Source: Marchantia polymorpha subsp. ruderalis (Eukaryota; Streptophyta; Marchantiopsida; Marchantiales; Marchantiaceae). From it: DNA of 64,000 bases. The DNA lies in contig AP031356.1 in the NCBI GenBank assembly GCA_037833965.1, forward strand, positions 13,600,501 to 13,664,500, written 5' to 3'. The notes beneath the pieces are model-generated. The model saw nothing but the letters and a program-made list of their open reading frames with translations, was not told the DNA's origin and did not search any database. The number at the start of each line of letters is the position of its first letter. The first letter of the stretch is position 1. The position numbers and the translations under genes are program-made. Shown here in pieces: positions 58,201 to 64,000 of this stretch.

Positions 58201-61200
58201 TATCAATTTGGAACATTGAGTTCAAAACTTGAGAGTTAAGATGTTGGTAGAGAAGCATACTTCCTTAGCCTTCAGGTTGCATTATGAGAGGCAGATCTGA
58301 GTTAAATTCTGCCGATGATTAAGTTCATCTGATCTACTCTTCAAACCAATCTGATACTCTCCCGCTTGTAGCTAAAATCCATTGAAGTAAAACAGTAAAT
58401 GTAAGTAAGCAAAGTCAAATCCATACGACTTTCTCAGACTGACAAACTGCAGTGGCTATCAAATTGTCCGCAACGATAGGGTACCAAACTTTCCAAGAAT
58501 CACACCTATCAGTAAACTAACCTGTCTATAATTATGTGATGGGACTCCCATCACACAAATTAATTTAATGAATTAGCACAAATTTGACGTGAATCTTCAT
58601 GTCGAGACGACCATCGACAATAGCTGCGTTCGGTGCTACAACGTTATGGCACGGGGGTTTCGAGCGGCGATTCGTCCAGGCCTGCATGGCACATTCAAAG
58701 CAGAATTAGTCTGCAGTTGACTGAAAAGACGATCCACGTAGATCTAGCAGATCGTAGATCAAGGTCAGTTGGTGATGAAATGTTATCAGTCTCGAAAAAA
58801 ATCCGAGAGAGAAGAGGCGGATGATCTCACATAGAAAAAATCTCCCATGTTAACCAGGAGCGCTCCGGCCACTGGCCCTTCTCCACAGCACCGACCATCT
58901 ATGTCTACAGACCTGCAGTCCACCTACTTTTTCTTGCTTGAGGATTGTCATCATGAAGGGGTGCGTATCGTCCTGTGCTCCGGACCTTTCAGATTTGACT
59001 GAAAACTTCGGATGGAAAATCCATATCAGAGCGTAAAATGATGACTGTTGAGTTCACAAGTGTGGTGACACTCTTCCACTCCCAGATATTGGACAAGACG
59101 TGTCAAGTAGGCGGTTGATCGCCTCAAACCCGCATTGGTGCGTATGAGATGCCCTTCTGCATCACATGTACACGTTTTGGTATTCAGCTGTTTTTTCCTT
59201 TGATTACTGATTCGGGGAAAAAGATCATAATCAATCTAAAGTTTGGGGTCAAAAATGTGAAGTCTTATAGAAAGTTTTCAAAGAAAGGGAGAACGGTTTC
59301 GGCCATGTTCACTCTGTTCTGGGTCTCAGGACTTCCTAGCGCCTGGAATTTTTGAAGAGGTTGTAGTAATCCGGTTTACCTCTGCTGTGATTTGCCCTTT
59401 GGCCAAAAACATGATAATATGTCGTGGTACACATCATTTTCCCTACTCCTCATAGACGTGAGGCCCTTTCAACTCCACCAAAGGTAGATATATCATATTC
59501 TAGACCAACTGGTAGCTGCACATCGCCACATCCAACTCTGTGCTCTAGAGGATAATGACAGAATTCTAGAGCTTGACGTTCGATCTCCTGCATGATCTCG
59601 AGCGAATTTGCATGAAACACCATATAAAAATACGCCTCCGACCCCCCACCGCATCCCTCCCTCCCCTAGATCTTTAATTTAGAAATGATGTGAGAGCTGG
59701 ATAACTGGATAAGCCTGCAGTCGGAAGGGCGAGATCTGCCAGACGACACAACCAATGGCACAATCACGAGAAACCAAAATGAAGAATTAAACGACCAGAA
59801 AAGATGCTCAGGAAAATCAAATCAATAGGTGCAGTGCAGAGAAGTGCAGAAGTTACTGTACAAACGTTTCGTGATGCCTCCCCGCACCTTTCATACGGTG
59901 AGAGGTCGTACACATGTCTTGATGTCTACTCTAGAATAAACCGTTGTTCTTGTTTTCTTTTCTCAGGTGGTTCTTGCTCAGACATGTCTGAGCACTCGAA
60001 CCCTTTACAAAGACTTTTGAACCATCGCTGATAATGCGGGGACTCAATTCACGCACTGACGAAAACGTACCGATATTTATCCTCATATCGTATCGTGTCC
60101 GGACAGACATGCGAACCAGGTCAGGACCTCAGGGTTGAGTTAAATGCTGCTAATTCCAAGCGATACATGTCTCTAGTTGTGGACATGTATTTCATGTCTA
60201 CCTACCTATTACTTCCCCGAATTAGATGGTACATATGGACCATATGACCCATCTAATTCACCATATGATATGGTGCACACAACCTGAAATGAGACATCTT
60301 GGTCCAATGAATGTGAACCATTTGGAGATCTGTTTAATGTTGGGGGCCACTATGTATTGAGCTTTCTTCTGAATGGCCATTTACTGTATACTGTCCTTGT
60401 ATCAGTTTGCATCCTGTACACCTAAATCCTACACAAGAATGAGGGATTTTCATAAGCACGTGAAGGACTTTACAGCATTGTCTTACAAATCATGAACGAC
60501 CTATCGATGCCATCAGACAAACATGTATACCAGTTTTTGTATCCTTGTAAAGAGATTTCAAGTTTTTATTCTGTTTTATCATAAAGCGACAGTTCCCGGA
60601 ACGAAGATGGCTAAAAGCAGTGGTTAAGATCTAAGACGAGTGTATACCTTTCGTGAGACTGACCTTCCGTAATCAAAGAATGAGGTCGAGTTATAACGGT
60701 AGTTAGCAGAAAACACCAATATACATGCGATGGAAACCGGATTTATTGTATGATGAAAGGATGCCATCTACATCTCTTTTTCCCTAGTAAATATGTATGA
60801 TAGCACAGTATGGATTGGCTATCTCCAAGTAGCGAAGGAAGTAGTCGAGAGAATGATGCCGAAGCAGTAGCTACGAGTCATCATGAAGTCGGAGCTACGA
60901 TGACAAAATGGTGATCCTTGTTCTGATGTGGTTGAGTGAGGTGGCTCTGAAGTATCAAGAAGAGGATTACATAGAGGTACTTCATATGATGGATCGTGAT
61001 GCGCAGGCTCAACATGACCAAACTGATACTGTGAAGTAGGTGACTGAAGTTGAGAGAGGTAGGAGAATGAGCAATCATAAAAAGCTAGGCTGGCAGAGGT
61101 CACTTAGGAAGAATTTCGCAGGGATCCAGATCCACAATTTTCCTTCGGCAGAGAGAGACTTACAAGCTACAAAGGATATTAAAAAATGTAAAAAAATTGT

Positions 61201-61640
61201 GATGCCAAGTTAGAATAAACGAAGGGTAGGTTTCGCACGATGTTTTTTTGTGGATGTGATTCGTTAGAAGTGGAGTGGTTAGCCCACATACTAGAAATTA
61301 TGAACCCTCTCGGTAATACAAAGAAGTGTAAAGAAGAGATGTATAAGATGTTGGCTTGTACGTCTAGTAACTTTCAGGATTCACAGTCAAGATTTGCACG
61401 TGGTATTGAAGAGATGCATGTCAGTGTAGCGTCAATTGGACAGGAGGCATGCATATAAGAAATCACGTGATGATTGAATGGTCAGCAGACTAAGACGCTA
61501 CAGCTCGTTGTAACGGCTACGTAGTGCAGCTCTTGGGAACCTTACATAATTGTGTATATATAGGAGCATGCTCATTACGAACAGTATTAGGAATTCTTGG
61601 TGTACTTATCTTGTAATTAAGGGGTTCGACATTTGTGAAA
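58201..61640. other. Balanced-composition region, no recognised gene
   Basis: Short frames only. The frames 61103-60819 (minus, Ser/His/Pro-rich) and 61240-61458 (plus, 72 codons) look mildly protein-like but belong to no family I know. An imperfect inverted repeat lies at 60220-60258. Confidence 0.35.
60220..60258. repeat. Inverted repeat, 10-bp outer arms with inner palindrome
   Basis: AATTAGATGG (60220-60229) pairs with CCATCTAATT (60249-60258). Between them CATATGG-A-CCATATG (60232-60246) is itself palindromic. The centres of the two layers almost coincide, giving a possible hairpin. Confidence 0.75.
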
Positions 61641-61641
61641 G

Positions 61642-62379
61642 CAATTTTTTTTTCCTATGTTTTAAAATATATGAAGTATTTGGTTTTTGAAGGTGCCGCA
61701 ATACGAATTTATTTTTGGAAATCCGTACATTTGGTTAATTCATATTTTCTGAGATAGAAATGAATGCAAGACAAAATCTACAGAAATAATGTTGTTATTT
61801 CTGTATGACAATACTTCTCGTACATAAAGCTGTCAGTTGTGTTTTGTGGGTATGTTGGGTGATTTCTTGGATGTTGGCTAGTAATGACATATTTTTTGAC
61901 AAATTTTGTGATATCTTTCAGAAATAAGTAATTATTGAAATCTTCAGATTAAACTATCACCTTTTCATTCTATAATCTAATTACTAATCAATTGAACATA
62001 TTTAGGCTCAAATTAAAACTAATCACACTTTAGATATGGATAAATATGTTTTACCTTATATGTACAACTATGGATCTTGCAGACGAGACCAATTTCTTGA
62101 TATAAATTTAAAATGAATAAGGTTCATACTTCGTTGATATATTAGAACCTATTATTCTTTAGAACTAATAATAATATCACCTTTTTAAAAGCATCATTCC
62201 ACAATTTTCTTCTGGTTCAAAATCTTAACAACATTATTTCTGTAGATTTTGTCTTGCATTCATTTCTACCTCAGAAAATATGAATTAACCAAATGTACGG
62301 ATTTCCAAAAATAAATTCGTATTGCGGCACCTTCAAAAACCAAATACTTCATATTTTTCAAAAGATGGGAAAAATAATT
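61642..62379. mobile_element. Non-autonomous inverted-repeat element with ~155-bp arms
   Basis: The left arm (about 61642-61797) and right arm (about 62226-62379) are reverse complements. The inner 127 bp (61671-61797 against 62226-62352) differ at only one position by eye (GAGATAG against GAGGTAG). The outer 30 bp are similar but diverged. About 430 bp of AT-rich, non-coding sequence separates the arms. The structure fits a foldback/MITE-type DNA element. Target duplication and exact ends could not be fixed. Confidence 0.75.
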
Positions 62380-62452
62380 TTTGTTTTTTGCCTATAACCT
62401 TCCTTTTTGTAATTTTTTGCCTGGAACCCAATAAATAAGCAATTAAAAATAC

Positions 62453-62494
62453 TAGCTACGATAACCAATATTAAAATATTGGTTATCGTAGCTA
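62453..62494. repeat. Perfect palindrome, 20-bp arms, 2-base spacer
   Basis: TAGCTACGATAACCAATATT (62453-62472), spacer AA, then its exact reverse complement (62475-62494). It lies about 75 bp beyond the large inverted-repeat element. Confidence 0.92.
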
Positions 62495-64000
62495 CTTACC
62501 TAACGTTCTTTATTTTCATCATGCATTATGTAATTGTGTAGAAAAAATAACATACATATCACTGCAATGAGCAAAGTAAGTAGCCGACTTCAAGAATATG
62601 GCTATTCTCTTAAGTAATTATGCATAAGATTAGTTTCTCTAAATCATTATTGTGAACCAAGTTTGCTTTCATGTAAAACTTCTAAAGTGCAGAAAAATTG
62701 TGTGTATAGATTTCTTCTGGTTCTAGATACACTTTGGTTATCAGATCATTTAGAGGCATAACGTAGTTTGTTGTCATGAATAAGTCATAGCTACTGTTGA
62801 TATCTAGAATAAACTTCATGAGAAATTTATACAATGGTTTAAAAAAAGTTAATAAAAATCTTCTTCCCTGACTTGACGCCGAAGAATGTCCATTTCTTTG
62901 ACATTGAGTCGTGCCTCCGACCTTGGATAGTCTTTATATCTCAAAGTTTTTCCCTAAACACTTGATAACAATATCTGAGAATGTTGTTTGTAAGGGTGTC
63001 AGTTGCAAATTAGAGAACGGTGGTATATATGAAACCTTTTAAAAAATAATTAGTATGTGCACGAAATGTGTAAATTCTATACCTCATCAAGGTACAATCT
63101 GTCTATGGTCGCATTGCGCTGTAATCCGTCACATTGTTCTTACTTGTCTCTTTGTTTCTCGTCTGCGTGATGGTAATTTGCACTACTTCTCGGATTGATC
63201 ACAATGGATCCAAACTTCTAAAGTACAAGTACTCTTACACAGTGAACAGATTGAAACTGGTTCAGCAAAATCTGTAACATTAATCTCACAAGTTTATATA
63301 GATCGAAAATGAGGAAAACTTGGAAAGAAAATCAATCTGGATCTTGATAGAACTCCAGACAATAATGTACAAGCAACTTTACACCTCGGCCATAACACTA
63401 GTCATTTTGTAACTCAATTGCAACATATTCGCAGTTCGCAAGGATTGCAAGAATAGTGTAACGAGTCTGAAGATTTTGGATGGTGATGTAACAGGTATTA
63501 CATGTTTATTAGGGTTAAGAAACAATCATTAGTTCGCTAGCTTTCAAGTCCCACCACTATAATGTTCAATTCTTCCAGTTGTGCAGGAAGGTTTCAATTC
63601 TTAGCTATGAGTACGCTAAATCAAGTTGAACCTTGGTTGAGATACCAGCATACATTCTAGATATTCTAAAACTCGTGCTTCATCATGAATCTATGGTGTT
63701 TTACTTGTTAATAATTAGACTACAGCTTACATGTTCGGTAAAACCCACACCACGTTCTGTGTCAGCTCTTCAACTCCTTCACAGGATGTCAAAAACCGAT
63801 ATTTTCTGAAAATTCTTGCCCTTTAGTCAGTCAACCCTGAGGACGAGCAGAAACTAAACTGAATGTATGTGGAAATCGGTTGTCTGGAAGTTAACCTTAA
63901 ATTAAACCAATCTTGAGGGGCCTGCAGAGCTATAGTTTGGTTAACTTGTTTATTTATTTAAAGAGGTACAACTGATGATAGTCAAATCGTATATTCTAGA
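62495..64000. other. Intergenic, no gene recognised
   Basis: Mixed AT-rich sequence with no credible frame, RNA gene or repeat structure. Confidence 0.45.

Overview
This window is nuclear DNA from a land plant, most likely a moss. Three protein genes have spliced models with GT-AG introns, and their products are plant types: a plastid heme oxygenase, a LURP-one-related protein and ESCRT-III SNF7. The splicing factor PRP6/STA1 is read from a single long exon. Gene islands of ordinary base composition alternate with long, very AT-rich blocks of decayed transposon DNA, and a plant-type Ty1/copia retrotransposon is present. The moss assignment rests on overall character and protein style; no species name can be proven from the sequence alone.

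Layout. 1-6.4 kb: a four-exon plastid heme oxygenase gene on the minus strand (1924-3408) with weak ORFs around it. 6.4-10.3 kb: AT-rich, geneless. 10349-17723: a complete, very young copia element on the minus strand. It has two 266-bp LTRs that read as identical, a TTTAT target duplication, a primer binding site, a polypurine tract, gag and pol. Between its 5' LTR and gag it carries about 2 kb of extra sequence, including an antisense, frameshifted copy of a host NTF2-like (DUF2358-type) gene. 17.7-22.4 kb: AT-rich, with a probable LTR remnant. 22.5-26 kb: the six-exon SNF7/VPS32 gene on the plus strand. 28.6-32.1 kb: two degenerate hAT-type transposase copies around a probable solo LTR. 33.9 kb: a MITE-like element. 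34.7-36.2 kb: a three-exon LURP-one-related gene on the minus strand. 36.2-41.1 kb: intergenic, with inverted repeats. 41156-43984: the uninterrupted PRP6/STA1 reading frame. 44.9-45.3 kb: a possible small minus-strand gene. 46647-46805: a 52-residue protein with a myristoylation/palmitoylation start. 47-51.7 kb: normal composition but no recognisable gene. 51.8-58.2 kb: AT-rich decayed repeats. 58.2-61.6 kb: nothing recognisable. 61.6-62.5 kb: a long-stem inverted-repeat element followed by a perfect 20-bp-arm palindrome.

The host genes are independent housekeeping or stress-type genes and do not form a functional cluster. Heme oxygenase makes biliverdin for phytochrome chromophore in plastids. 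SNF7 builds the ESCRT-III filament. PRP6 bridges the U4/U6.U5 tri-snRNP. The LURP-one-related protein belongs to a family linked to defence and membranes. The most unusual object is the young copia element with a host gene fragment carried antisense inside its leader and a single in-frame stop separating gag from pol.
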